Shown: positions 49,401 through 62,800 of the stretch, piece by piece | Layout: every line of letters begins with the position of its first letter | How positions within the stretch are numbered: position 1 is the first letter of the stretch | Assembly: GCA_036583965.1 (NCBI GenBank) | Contig: JAZBQD010000027.1 | Location: forward strand, 5,412,187 to 5,476,186 | Source of the DNA: Prunella strophiata | Lineage: Eukaryota; Chordata; Aves; Passeriformes; Prunellidae | Direction of reading: 5' to 3' | Length of the DNA: 64,000 nucleotides | Position numbers and translations under genes: made by a program | The notes under the pieces: generated by a model | The model's database searches: none | What the model saw: the letters and a program-made list of their open reading frames with translations, nothing else | Told to the model about the DNA's origin: nothing

Positions 49401-50020
49401 AAACATATTTTGAATATTTAAAAAATATTTTAAATATTTGGAATTGTCTATCCCCTGCCTATTTGAGCACTATTTCATGGAATTGGTGGTTTTGCTATAG
49501 GATCAAAGACTCTGAGACTGAAAACAAGACACTATTACCTCTTCATCATAAGAGAAAAGATACACACATTGGTTGAGGCTGGAGCTCTGAGTCAGGAATT
49601 TCTTGTAGAATGTGCTTCAACTTGGGGAACCAAAAAAGGTAGTTTAAAACCCTGTTATCAGCAAGCTTAAATTTGCCATATATGGAGCCACATCCCTACA
49701 TCAAACAGAGCTACTCAGGCTGGAAATGTTTAATAACTTCATTAGTGCTTCACTGAGGGGCTAGAGAACATGATTGTTAAATTTGCAAATTAACACCAGG
49801 ATTGAAGGGCTTGCAAGCATTTTGGAGGATAGGATCACTATTCAAAGCTATGTTTATAAATTAGAGAAATGAGCAGAAAAGATGTGAAGACAACTTGATA
49901 AGAACAAGGACAGCACAGGTAGGAATGATGGCTGCAGCAGCAGAAGTGAGTGAGAGAGTTCTGCAGGCAGGAGTGCAGAGAACTTCAGCACATCCTGAAT
50001 TGCTCTTCTGTCAGCAGTGC

Positions 50021-50172
50021 TGTGCTATTGTGCAAGTAACAACCACCACTTGAGCTGTCCAGTCTGAACCCTGCAGGGGAGGGGTATAAATGCCCCTGTG
50101 CTATTGTGCAAGTAACAACCACCACTGGAGCTGTCCAGTCTGAACCCTGCAGGGGAGGGGTATAAATGCCCC
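50021..50172 (+). repeat. 76-bp tandem duplication carrying GGTATAAATG
   Basis: Two copies (50021-50096 and 50097-50172) differ at one position (ACTTGAG versus ACTGGAG). Each ends in GGGGAGGGGTATAAATGCCCC, that is a G-rich box directly before a TATA-like word. The near identity indicates a recent duplication. Confidence 0.95.
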
Positions 50173-52844
50173 AGGCTTCCTCTCCTCTGCTGGAATGGTC
50201 TGACCCATCTGGCACGTTGCACTTAAGGAACACTTGGATCAATTAGTCCTCAATGATGGTAGCCAGAAGGATCACAGATCTAAAAAAACCATGGCTTTGA
50301 GGAAAAACTGAATAAATGGAAATGGTCCAAGGATCTTAGGGCTGATGGGGGTGGGGAGGAGAGAAAACAAATTGCCATGTAGTAAAAAGAATCTTCTTTC
50401 TTATATCTGTATTCTGTCAGCAGTATTCTGTTATCATTGGACTTCTAAGGAAATATCTCTAGACAGCAGCATTTAGCTTTTTTCACTTGTCTACAGTATA
50501 AAAATATTTATATTAGTTTCCTTACTAAATAGATAGGAGGATGTCAAATAAGTCCCATTTTTCTAGGCCAGTTTGACAGAGAGAATTAATATATTGCTGT
50601 TTATTGTTATGCAGTATGGTTTTAAAGTTGAAATTCAGTCAAAACGACTGACTTTGTGGTGGAAATATCAAAGTTGGAATTAGACTTTGTATTTAGCTGC
50701 CTCTAGTAAAAGAAGTTTTTCATACTTACTTTCAAGTATCTAACTCAGCCGAGACAGGAAAGTTATGAATTTTGTTAGTATGTGGCCTGTTAGCATTTCA
50801 CATTTATTTTAATTGTTTATTTTATGGTATTTTTTAGATCATTCTGGAATCCACACCCATTAGGGCATTAGTGATTTTCCTTTTCCTTGTCTTGTCACTC
50901 ACTTTCCAGCAATTGAGTTGCCCTCTCTTTGTCTGATGAATACTGGATTTATGTCCAGAGTATATAGAGTTGTCTACACAGAGATACACAGTGCCCTTCA
51001 TTTATAAACTAGCTGTTTATTTTCAAGGTTATTTATTAGGGGCATAGCTAACATTTCTAGTCAGGATATTTTATTAAAAGCTGAGTCAAAGTTTTAAGCT
51101 TCAGCCAAATAGGAATGGATAATACCTTGCAAGGCACCTCCAGTAATTATAGCAATTTTCTTAGAATAACATGCTCTTCCATGAAGTGCCTCTGTAATTA
51201 TTTATCTCATTAATGGGATAATCTGCTTTCATCAGCATGACCATATGAAAATGCATTTCAACATACAGATACAATGCTAATGCCTTGTGTGTGTTTTTAT
51301 GAATTTTTAAGCTTTTGAAGTATTATTGTGTTTAGAATGTATCTATCCAGTAAAGATACTAAAATAATTTCCTGTCACTGTCCTAGGACTAGTATGTGTA
51401 TCATCATTGCAAGTGCACCCAGCTTCATTGAACTGCTTTGCCTTGGTATCTTTCATGCTGCATTTACACAATGGTTATTGTCCCCAATATTCTTTTTAGA
51501 AAAATTATTCTTTTCTTATTTTGTTTTGGTCTGATCCTTTCCCTTTATCAGTCTTTCATTTTATTCACTAACCTAATATTGTTTGAGTACAAAATGAATC
51601 TAGGTCTTGACACTGGACTTTGCCTTCCTGTAGCTCAGTGAGGTTTGGAAATTTTACAAGAGCAATTACTAATTGTTCTATTCCTCCTTGAGAACATGCT
51701 CTGGTATTTTCAGGGACTTCAGTGCTGCATAGATACGTTATTTGTCTAAAGAGAGGCTTATAGTGTTGCTGATAATGGCTGGAGACAGGCACAAAAAGGT
51801 GTTTTGAAGTATTCTACTCTTAAGTAAATTGCAACTTTCTACTATCAGTAAGTCTGAATGAGTAAAATGTCCTTCAGCTGGATATTTAGCCAGCCAACAG
51901 CAGAGGAATAATGTTTGTAAAGAGCATTAGAGGTGCTGCTCATCTCCAAGAGCTGTCCCTTAGGGGAGCTCTGAATTTGTATCCTGGTGCTTGTCCACTT
52001 TGACACCTTTTCATCTTTCCTTGTTTCCTGGTATCTTTATCCCAGAAAACTGATCCTACCACAAATACTACAAACCAGTTCCTGTGAGATGTATAAAAAC
52101 CTGTCCCTAGAAACTCAGGAACAGCAATTGGTACTGGAGATGAGGAAGCTGTGAGGGTGAATTGAAAGGATGTGACATCTCTGTTCTCCACTTCTGCATT
52201 GTGGCTCCTATTTTCCTTGAGGAAGGAGACAAATGGGGCTTGTTTCCAAGCTAGTGAATATAAAGTTGAAGTAATTGCATCTGCAAATATGTGGTCATGG
52301 TTTATATGGTTGAAATAAATGACATTGTGTCTCAGTGCTCAGTGATGCAGAAAACAGAGTTAGAGACAGAAGCATAATTTTTTTTTTCTTTTTGTCTTCT
52401 CCCTGATTAACCAACATGTCTCATCTTCCTTTTATCTGAACTCTACCTTATATGATGATAACCAGCTGTGTGTTCATCAGGGTAGAATCTGCAGCAAAAC
52501 ACCTGTGACACAGACATTTGCAAGGTACTTTAATGGTGCTCCTCCAACATTAAACATGGTCTGATTTGTTATTCATTTTGTGAAATCCTGAGCATACAGC
52601 TCATAGAGCAACATATCAATTTGTTGTGCTTTAGCAAACAAACAGTGTTTGTAAAAGAGCCAAAACAAATCTGCTGCTTGTCATGTCTTATGGATAGGTT
52701 GCTGTCCTAAAAAGTATGGAGCTTTCCATCAGTGTGCTATGTAGAGTTCAAGTTAATGCTTTAGTAGTACATTTTACTACCTTTATATCTAATAAATACT
52801 TTGGCATGCTACAATTAAGTTACATCTCAAACAAAATTTAGAAT

Positions 52845-52864
52845 TATAGAATCATAAAATTGCA
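52845..52864 (+). mobile_element. Possible tiny repeat relic
   Basis: AATTATAGAATCATAAAATT resembles the AATCATAGAATC words seen at many avian repeat ends. It is too short for assignment. Confidence 0.2.
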
Positions 52865-55251
52865 CTTCTGTTTGGCTTGTTATTTCACAGGAATATCATC
52901 TTCATTTCCAGGAGCTGTGTTGCTATATTTACTATTGACTCATGGCTGGTTTTTTGTGAATACAAGCAACATTTCCCTCAAACTAAATTTGGGTTGATCA
53001 TGAAATATAACCTTGCTGTCTTATTCACAGGAAGGAGCCTTTAGAGGCTTGTGTAGTAAGAGCAGCCTGTCACAGGGCAAGAGCTGCCTGCTGTAACTCA
53101 GGCTGGACTGAGCACATCTCTTCTCTCCTCTGGAATGGGGTCAGAGTATCCCTGGTGCAGCTTTGTCAGATCTGTGAGCTTGTTGGGGCTGGTGCCTGGG
53201 ATGCATTGGAGTATCCTTCCACATTCTGTACCAAGTAAAGGGTCATGGTGTACTGGGTAAGAGAGAAACACACAGACAGCAGTAGCTGCAGTGGAAATCT
53301 ATTCCTCCTTTTCCCTCCCCCTTTGCTAAAGACAGCTGCAGAGAATGTAGTCTGGGAGCCCTCAGCACTTCTGCATAATTTTGCACTTAGTAATGATTAA
53401 AAATTTGCTCATTTACTGATTTCTAAGGAGCTGGTTCCAGTTCAGCTGTGGATAAGTTATTTTTCCAGCTGCATCTAAATGATAGTTTTCATTTTCAGCA
53501 CCATGATTAATGATTTCAGAAACAATAAGAAAAAATATAGTTTTCATCAGCATATTTCTAATCCTTGTGAATCTGGAAAGTTTCTGTAAATAACCTAATC
53601 TTATCTTTAATTGTGTTGGTTATTTGTGTAGGTTTCTTTGTCCTTATTGATACCTCACCTGAATGCTGTAAAAAGGCTTCTAGCTGGGTGCCATGTGTTT
53701 AAATAGCCACTGTCCTAGATTGTCCTGTTCATAAGATACAGTTCAAAGGCAACCTGCCTTCAATGCAAATCTGGAGTAATACCACTATTGTTAATCAAAG
53801 CACTCCAGAATTATACCTGTTCAAATGGGAATAGAATATAGTGCTGTGATACAAATCCAAAGCAATCCAATTGAACTCAACCATCAAAGTAGTCACCATA
53901 GATGTATTATGGAGCTATGGCCCCACAAAATCACTTCTCAATAGTTCATTTCATATGTGTTTGTTTTTATTCCCAGCAAACCTGAAGTGCCATAAAACTG
54001 TAAATAAAATTCTTTTCATCAGAATGTGAAATCTTGAAATATTCAGCTGCAGGCTAAGTCTTACTCCTCAAGTACCATTCCTTTATTTGAAAGCTGTTCT
54101 GTGCTGCAGATTGAGTTACTCTGTTGGCAGAACCACTTCCTGGGGCACCCAGATGAAGGAGATGTGGCTGACAATTTATCTTCAAAATCCCCTGTTTGCT
54201 TCAGGAAGGCTTATTATTAATAGATGTCTTTAGTAGATAGTGAATCTTTTAATTGCCAATTTCCAGTCTGTAGAAATTGCTCATAGTTCACCAGAGCAAT
54301 AGTCATCATTAGCTTGTAAAGGCCTTTTGTTTGCTCCTGCCATGAGCTCAGTGTCATCACACCCATTAATCTGAATAAACTGCATGTTGTTTATCTCCAT
54401 CATTTCTGTGAGCTAGTGATGAGCCCTGTCAGTCTCACAAACATTGAGATGAATGGGTTTCCTTGGAAAACCATTGCTGAGACAGGAAAATACAAAGACA
54501 AAAGAATAAAGTGCTGAGGGAAAAAAAGGTAAAAGTTAAAACCCTGGGTATTAAATTGAATTGCCTGGATTTGAAAATAAGATTAAATTCCTTTTGGCCA
54601 AACTGCTGGTAGGTTGACTTTGAATTGTCTGAAGTCAGTGGGAAAGATGCCTGTCTTCCATGGGAGCAGGATCTCTTGTGGGAATGGCTGTGCATTTTTT
54701 ACCAGGTAACTTCTGAGTCAGTACAGACAGAGCCCTTTCAGTTGGCTGAGTCAATTGATGAAGCCAAGTACAATATGACCCCACAGACCACTCAGTTATC
54801 AGACACACATGACAGGCAGCACAGTGCATAGAGCCCAAGGCTCTAACCCAGATCTGTGTTCATCCTGTGAGCAAACCCAGTGGGAACAATCTTCTGGTGA
54901 ACCCTCTCCATTCCCACTGAGGTGCAACAGGACTGATCCTGTGTGACCTGCAGCTACAACAGAGATACATTTCATCCAGGAAGGGAATAGTGCTTTTACA
55001 CTTTTGTAGCTATGTTCAGTATGCATTTAGAGAGAAATTACAAATTAATAAATTATTATGTTAGACTGCACAAATTATTTCACTAGGTCACTTTAATGGC
55101 TTTATTTTTATTGTTGCACTGAAGTTTGGAGTGTTCAGTGCTGTTGTGGAGCAGCTGTGAAGAGACACTGGTACCCACATCCTCATCTGCACCTCGTTGC
55201 ACTGAAGCACCTTTTAATGGGGTGAAGCCCCTTGTAGCTGCTGTGGGAGAG

Positions 55252-55294
55252 TCACCCTGTCTCACTTCTCATCCTGTCTCACTTCTCACCCTGT
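55252..55294 (+). repeat. 18-bp short tandem repeat, about 2.3 copies
   Basis: TCACCCTGTCTCACTTC and TCATCCTGTCTCACTTC are followed by a third partial TCACCCTGT. It is a simple local duplication in non-coding DNA. Confidence 0.85.
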
Positions 55295-58200
55295 AAAGTG
55301 CAGTGCAGGAAACTGTGGATGTGCAACACAGAAATCCTTGTGCAGGTTGGTTTGAATATGCAGAGACCCATCTCTAGAAACAGAGAAGGAGAAAAGCTTC
55401 TTTCATGTTTATTTTTAAGAACCTGAACAGTGTGAAAAACTTGCTAAAGTGGCAATTCTTTGGATTCAGATAAGCTTTCCCCATATATTTCTTATCTCCA
55501 GTGGCTGCTGATAATGAATGGCCTTCTCACCTTCAGAGCTGCTCCAAAGTACATTACAATGTCAAGTGCTAAAGGAAATCGGGCACATATTCATGAATGC
55601 AAGTGGCAGCTTATGTCCCAATTTCCAATGAGCAGTTTCATTTGATGTGACAGAAAGCATGCAAATTGGGATATTGGCAGGAGCAGAAAAAGTTTTTTAT
55701 GCATACCGTGTTACAAAAGAAAGCATCAGTGTCTACATATATTAAAATTAATCTGTTTTTAAGGTAGCAATGCTATAAGGAACAGCTCTTGCATTCAGTG
55801 TTTTGAAAGCAGAATTAGGATTACACAACAATTTACAGAGAGGGTTTTCATACTAATGAAGATGTAATTCCTGAGGGTGACTGTCCCCAAGTGCCATCAG
55901 TGGAAAGCCTACAACTCTAAGTCCCAAACCACAAGTTAGATACAACAGTATCTGGTTGTGTGCCTAATGGTAATCAAATGCTGAGGATTCTGAGACTGCT
56001 GATCTCAAACTTTAATTGATGCTTATTAAAAAAAATAAAAGGAACCCAAAACCTGGAGATCAGACAAATTCAGAAGTTTGCTTTTGTTTTTTTTCCCCCC
56101 TTTCTAAAAGTATATATAGATCCAAGTGGACAATGCCACTGTTGACGTATTTATAGTTTTGTCTCTGGGTTGTGAGGTCTCTCTGTATTATAACTGCAGA
56201 ACATTTGTGCAAAATGCTGGTAATAAAGAAATAAGAAGAGCAGAAACTCCAGCAGCTTTGGTAATCCCCCTTTTTTATTTTCTCCTTTCCTGCTCTGTTT
56301 GCTTGGCCTCTTCACTTCTTCCTTGAGGCATATTTCATCTTGTGTTGCTGCTTGTGCACATCAATTACACTGGCAGCTCTTACAGAGTAAACCCAGTAAC
56401 CTGGAGAGTTACCAGTGCAGTAGATGTTTTTTTTTTTTTTTTTCTTTTGGCATTGATCAAAACAGGATGGCTCATGGCTCAGTGTGCCTGATCTCTTGTG
56501 TTTAGGTCAGTGCTGCTGGCACGTGTGGTCAGTGTTTCTGTGGTGCTTCATCTCCTTAGTGCTCACACTGTTTGCAGTGCTTTGCTGAGGGTTCATCTCT
56601 TTGTCCCACTGTTTGACAGCTTTTTAAATGTCCTGCTAAATGGCCACTTTGAACAAATTCTGTTTATGGGTAGAATATGACTGTGATTTCAGATGTAGCT
56701 TCTGGAGTAGGACTTATGATGACAATTTTTTCTTCACCTTGGACTGTCTATTCAGTGATTCCCTCAAAGAAAGTTTGCCAATCCCACATTCAGACATACT
56801 CCACTATTAATATATATGTTGCTCTAATTCCAGATATCTGATAACTGCTTATATCCCAGAGGGACCCTCTGAGACTGGGACTAAGCTGTGCTCTTATTGG
56901 GGAGGAAGAGAAATATAAAGGGGTTCTTCTACTGGCTAGTTTCAAGGTGATACAGTGGAAAAATTGAGGTTTTGTCAGTGTTTAAAAGTGGTAGGAGCTG
57001 GAGACAGAATGGAACTTAACCTTTTGATAGCTTATGTTCTGCAGATGGGTATCTTGGAAAAGACTAATCTTGTATTGTAATGCTGGACTGTGTTCCAGAT
57101 GGAGAGAATAAATTGAGTTGGCAGAAAATATGAGCTGTACTTTGTTTCCATAACTGAATTACTGGCCTCAAATGAAAGGTGGAAGGGCTGGCATGTGGAC
57201 ACCCGAGCCTCCAGCAATTTGGGGACACCCACATCCTTGCAGTGACTGTTAAAGTCATATGTGCCATGCAGGCAGGGCATGCTGAACTGCAGAGGAAGAG
57301 GTTTCCACCTCAGAAAGACAGGCTGCAGTCACAGCACCTGGAATAGTTCAGATGGAAAAATGTTGGAAATGTTTTCTTTCCCCATTGCTTTTTCACTTAG
57401 GCTGCTGTCCATGAGGGCTAGATCCATGCCCACTTCTCTTCATCTCATTCCTGGCAGCTTGAAGCTCTTCATGTATCTGAAATATTTGGCCACCTTGTTG
57501 TATCTCATATTTCCCCCACCCCTTATTTCTTAAATAGTTTGTTCACAATTTTAAGAACCAAATTATTTTATAGAAAGTATCTTTTCTTCACTCAGATTCT
57601 CACAATATTCCAAGGTAAAAATTTTGCAGGAAGTTTGGTATAGCCTTGCAACCTATAGATCACCCTGGCCTGCAGGACTTGCATTCTCTTTGTGTTTTTC
57701 TCTCCTGAAGTTCATTTACACCTTCAAATGGTTTCTTGCTGTCAGCTTCTCTGTTTTTGTCCTGCATCTCTCCTGGTTGCTCTGCCAACATTCCTGCTGC
57801 CACCTATCGTAGATCTGGGGATGTCATCGCCGTTCCCTAAGCCGTGTTTGCTCTGAGCACACACATTTAAATATGGATGAGCCTGGATAGATTCCACTTT
57901 GTCTTTTGCCTGGCACTGTTATAAGCTTGTCATAAACACTTCCTAAAGGATTGCCACATTGAAATATTTAAGAAGCTGTTTAACCTAGTCACACTGATTA
58001 AAAATATTTAGTTCTGTAATGCACCTCACTCGCTTGCTTCTAATTGTTATATTTACTGCACAGCTTGCAAATTTGTTGAGAAAAAAGATTAACAAATAAT
58101 GATACTAATCGTAGTAACTTGCATACTTTTGTTATGAAAGGCTCATCTTTTGCCACTTCCTGCAAAGGAGGAGATGGCAGGGAAGAAATAGACAAAATAA

Positions 58201-59010
58201 ATATAAATATTAAATATTTATAAAATATAAATATAGATAAATAATTGCTTAGGCAGAGAAAAAGCTATAACTGAAAAGACTTTCAAATAATTTTATTCCA
58301 AGACTTCAAGCCTGAATTACAGTATCAGTGGCAGTTTTGCCACTTCTGTCACTAGGAAAAACTTTTTACTGCCCTTCAATGTCTGGTAAAATCAACAGTC
58401 CTCTGAGAAGTGTCAAATTATTCGTGACTTCGGCTCTGAATGCAGTAAGCTCCTGCTTGATGTGTCATTAGTTCAAAGTCAGTAAGGACGAGCAGGTTTT
58501 GCCTGTTCTTTGTCTTTCATTCCCCTGGATAGCTTGCCATATCTAATTAATATTTTGTCACCCATCACTATATAATTCCTCAATGCTGTCTTCCATATGA
58601 AATGTTTTAATCTATTTTGCTCTTTGTACCATGTGTTGTATAAGAGGCTCTAGCCAGTAGACAATAGAAGCAGCTGCCTCTGGTGTTAAAATGTGTGGCA
58701 AACATGTCCTGTTCAGTGCTGCACTTCTTTGATGCTCAAACCTCATGGTAAGTCCCAAAACTCAGAAGCATGAAATAAAAATTAGTCTAGAGAGACAAAA
58801 AATCTCTTATTATCACCAGCAAGTAGCAAGAGTCCAGTGTTACCTTGCTCATCATTCTGTGCATCAGATAAATTATGTACGTGTTGGTGGTAGTGAAGAA
58901 ATAAATAATAGAAAATAATAATCAGTTCAAAGTATTTCCATGATACATATTTGTAAATAGACCTAGCTGCAGGTTTGTGGAAGCCCTTATGAGGTTGGAG
59001 ATGACCATTC

Positions 59011-59580
59011 TATCAGCCATGGTTTAACCCAGCAGGCAGCTCAGCCCCACACAGCCTCTCACTCACTGCCCACCAGTGGGATGGGGAGAGACCCAAGAGC
59101 AAAGTGAGAGCTCTCCTGGGCTGAGCTAAAGACAGTTGAACAGGTAAAGGCAAAGCACACAGACAAAGCAAAGCAAGGAACTCATTCCCCACTTCCCATG
59201 GGCAGACAGCTGTTCAGCAGGGCTCCCCCATGAGCACTGGGGACTTGGGAAATTCAAACAGCACCACTCTGAATGTCCCCTCTTCCTTCTCTTCCCCAGC
59301 CTGACATGCTGAGAGTGACACCACAGAGCCCAGAATGTCCCTTGGTCACCTGAGGTCAGTTCTCCCAGCTGTGTCCTCTCCCAACTCCTTGTGCACCTCC
59401 AGCCCATGGGTGGGTGGGTGGGCTGAGGAGCAGAAAAGGCCTTTGCTCTGTGTAAGATCTGCACAGCAACAACTCAAACATCCCTGTGATATCAACTCTG
59501 TTTTCAGCACAAATCCAAATCATACTCCTATGCCAGCTACCAGGAATAAAATAAACTCTGTCCTAGCCAAAATTAGCACA
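59011..59580 (-). mobile_element. Solo LTR of an avian endogenous retrovirus
   Basis: About 570 bp resembles a common bird ERV LTR from memory: GGTTTAACCCAGCAGGCAGC at the left, AAAGACAGTTGAACAGGTAAA, CACTTCCCATGGGCAGACAG, TTTTCAGCACAAATCCAAA, and CCTAGCCAAAATTAGCACA at the right. Read on the minus strand it starts TGTGCTAATTTTGG, so the element should point left. No gag, pol or env remnants flank it, so it is a solo LTR. CCATT to the left (59006-59010, borders uncertain) and CCACT to the right could be a decayed 5-bp target duplication, but this is weak. The short open frames inside it are chance. Confidence 0.8.
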
Positions 59581-59816
59581 CCACTGATGCCTTAAAAGAT
59601 TTGTCCAGGAGTGTCTCAAGAAGTTGCTTGGGAAATCTTTAGTGTTTTTCCTGTTTTTTTTTCCAAGGTTTATCTACTTGCTTCATATTGGCCCTTCTCT
59701 TTTTGGTATAGTATGATGGGAGAGACACAAAACATTACTGGAAAGAAGAAAGGAGTTAACCTTGATCAAAGTTATTGAAATGTGTCTGTAGTAATTTTTT
59801 TTTCATTTTGGTTAAG

Positions 59817-59892
59817 TTTGTCAGCTCATTCAGAATAGGTCCAAAAATCCCTCATTTGTCAGCTCATTCAGAATAGGTCCAAAAATCCCTCC
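59817..59892 (+). repeat. 38-bp tandem duplication
   Basis: Two copies of a unit starting TTTGTCAGCTCATTCAG (59817-59854 and 59855-59892) differ only at the last base. It lies about 240 bp to the right of the solo LTR. Confidence 0.95.
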
Positions 59893-62800
59893 AAAAGTCT
59901 TCCAAATACACTGTGAGATTAATTTGGGTGTATGAAATGCAAGTTTACAAAGTCATATGATTTAGGAAAGCACTGAGTGACCACCCTTTACAAATTTTTA
60001 GGTGTCATAAATTAGTCTTTTTTTATTTTCTTAGTCTTTATTTTCTTAAATGTTTATTCTAACATGACTACAGCTATTCTAAAAATTAATGGTTTTTCTG
60101 AAAAATCTTGACTGACATTACTTTGACCTAATTAATTTCTAATTCTTTAAATCTATTACAGTATTTACATGAATATTCTTCATCTACTTCACGGGTTTTA
60201 AAAAAAACCTTGTTACCCTGGTATTTATCTCACCCATTCCATGTAACTGACATTTTTGAAGCCAAATCCTCTATTTCAGTTGAGAATGGGAAGGCAGAAT
60301 GATTGGAAACAATTTACAGAGTATTTTTGCATTGTTGGGAAGCCTCAATATGCTGTGAAGTGTCTCAGAAGTGCCCGTGCCAGCACGTGCTCTCAGCCTG
60401 CCATGGCCCGGGGCTGGTGCACACAGAGCTGTGCTGACCTCCTGGAATAATTTCTCTTCTTGTTTAGGTTGCTGCTTTCTGCCTTCTCTTGTGGCACTTT
60501 TCTGTGGAGATACAGAAACTTAACTGACAGAGAATTGTCCTTTCCCTGTCATTTATGTGTGTTTCCACAAGATGTTTGTGATTTAGCAGGAACCAGATAT
60601 TCCTGGATCCAGATATTCCACAGCAAGCTCGGTGCTATTTTCTTTTTCCTGTCTGGTGAGCCCAAGAGCAGAGGATAATCCAGGCTGGCATTTCAGCTGA
60701 TGCTGCCTCCAGGCTGCTCTTTGCTGAGGAGGGCACAGCACAGCTGAGTGCCAGTGCACCTGGAGCTGCTTTTCCTGGGACTTCCCTGTTCCTCCAACCC
60801 CTGTCCCGAGTCCCAGGAAGATGCTGGTGTGCACAGCCCTGGAGCTGCTCAGCTGCTCAGGAACTGAGGCAGCCTCCCCTGCCTGGCTCTTGCCTGCATG
60901 CCTTGGTGCAGCTGCAGAAGTGCTCTGGCCCCACTGCAGCAGCCCTGGGTGCTGGGCTGAACCCCTGCAGTGCTGCAGTGCTGTGGGCATGACCTAACCA
61001 ACACTGGGTGCAATTCAGCTGTCATTACCAGCTCTCTCCTCCTTCATTTTGATGGACAGAATTCCTTGTATTTTTGTTTTCCTTGGAATAAAACTCCTTG
61101 AGAATTGAAATCTCAGAATATACTGGTTTGCAATCAATACAAAAGTGCTTATCTCTAGCCTTGGGCTTGAGAGGCACTCAGCTTGCAGCAGTACCTATCT
61201 GTGTATTTGATGACTCAAGTACTTTCCAAGAAAACAGCAGCAGCATTTTGACCTCTAAGTAATGCTGCACTTCCATGTGTCCTATGAACTGGGCATCTTC
61301 ATTCCTCTTGTTCAAAGATGTGGGTTCTGGAGCATGCAAAAGCAGAGAGATGTCACCCTGCTGGTTCAACCACTGATATTTTTCCTTGTCTCTTCAGCCC
61401 CATCTCAGCCTGATTTACATCTGCTGTGGAACTAATGAACAGAATTGGACATTGGTGAAAATAACTGGGTTGTTACAGCAGAAAAGCCTTTCCCTTCCTA
61501 CTGGAGGTGTAAGAACTGCACCCCTGCTTGCCTGGAGACCTTAATTTGGGCAAAGCCACTGGAAATAAATTCCAGTCTGAGCTTTGGTCTAAAGGAGGCT
61601 GATATGCCCAATCTCTGGTGAGAGGTGGCCATGGGGCCAGCTGCTCTCATCACCCCAAGCTGCTTTTAGTAGTGGAACAGAAGCCAAAAATATCAGGAAT
61701 TTATTTTGTTTGTTTGTTGAGGTTTCCTGTGGTGGCTGGATTCTATTTGAAGATATGTATTTCTTAGGAATCTGTGTAGCAAACAGTGACCTATGTTATT
61801 ATTGAATCACAAAAGCTATCCACTGACAGTAGAACTATAATGTGAGTCCTACCACATTTCCAGATTGTTTGAGGGTAGGATAAGCAACAATGACACTTTA
61901 AAGCAATTTTTTGCTTTTAAAAGGCTTGGATGTCCAGAGGACTGCAGAGGGATTTTAAGCCTTTAATGAAAACAGAAGGGAGTTGGCAGAACCATTTAAG
62001 CAAAATGGATCATATCATAAAGGGGAGTTGAGCCAAATGAAGATGTCAGGCCACTGAACGAGATGAAATAGAGGCATTAAATCCTTCTAGTTCTTATACT
62101 GAAAATAGAGCTGACATCTTGGTTCTGTATGTCAGAACCTGGGGTCCTGCTAGCGCTGCTGGATTAATTTTCTGGAATTAATAAGGGTCTTTTTCTGAGC
62201 ATAGAGAGTCTTTCTTTTGAAGCCCTTCCTTGCTTGGGGGAGAAGGGCATTTATTTATGCTTATGAAGCCAGATTTTACCCTGCACACTACATGAGAAAT
62301 CCCACTGAAATCAATTAAAGAATATAAGTGACCATTCAGTATGAGGAAGGGTGACAAAGTCTGGTCTGTAGATAAACCACAGGAGGAGAAAAGTCTGTCT
62401 TCATACTTTATTTTTATAAAGCCTTAAGAAAACACAAGACAGATTGGTACAAACATGTTGCAGAAATGGAAGTGAGCAGAATTTCTTCCAGATACCCTGA
62501 TAGCTGAGGTTGTACCCTACAAGATTAAGCTGGTGATGAATACATAAATAAACTAATTAGCAGCATTTTCTGTGGGAGACTAATATCCTGCTGTATTAGC
62601 CCAAAGTACTAGGGAACCAAAGAGAAAAGAGACAGATGAAAAGATGGCAAATAAAGGCCTTTAAAGGAAAAAAGACAAAAGGAAAAAGAAAATTAAAATT
62701 CTGCCTCCGAACAGATTCCAAATAGAAAATTGACATAGAGGATGCTGGTATTGTCTCCTCCCTTCTGTTAGGGCTCTCTTATGACTTGAACTGAGGAAAT

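Larger units (their letters stand above)
38507..50020. other. Gene desert, second part
   Basis: No gene seen. It contains the 42.56-kb hairpin, a T25 run at 43.44 kb, and two T runs at about 47.36 and 47.44 kb. CpG-containing sequence at 47.70-47.88 kb stands out slightly. All frames are short and featureless. Confidence 0.55.
50173..59010. other. Gene desert, third part
   Basis: AT-rich unique DNA with scattered simple repeats (T run at 56.43 kb, 18-bp repeat at 55.25 kb, AT-rich simple sequence at about 58.19-58.25 kb). No coding exon is supported. Confidence 0.55.

Noticed and set aside
60583..60990. 135-codon minus-strand frame in a GC-richer block
   Set aside because: Low-complexity Ser/Gln/Ala mix without motifs or good splice context.
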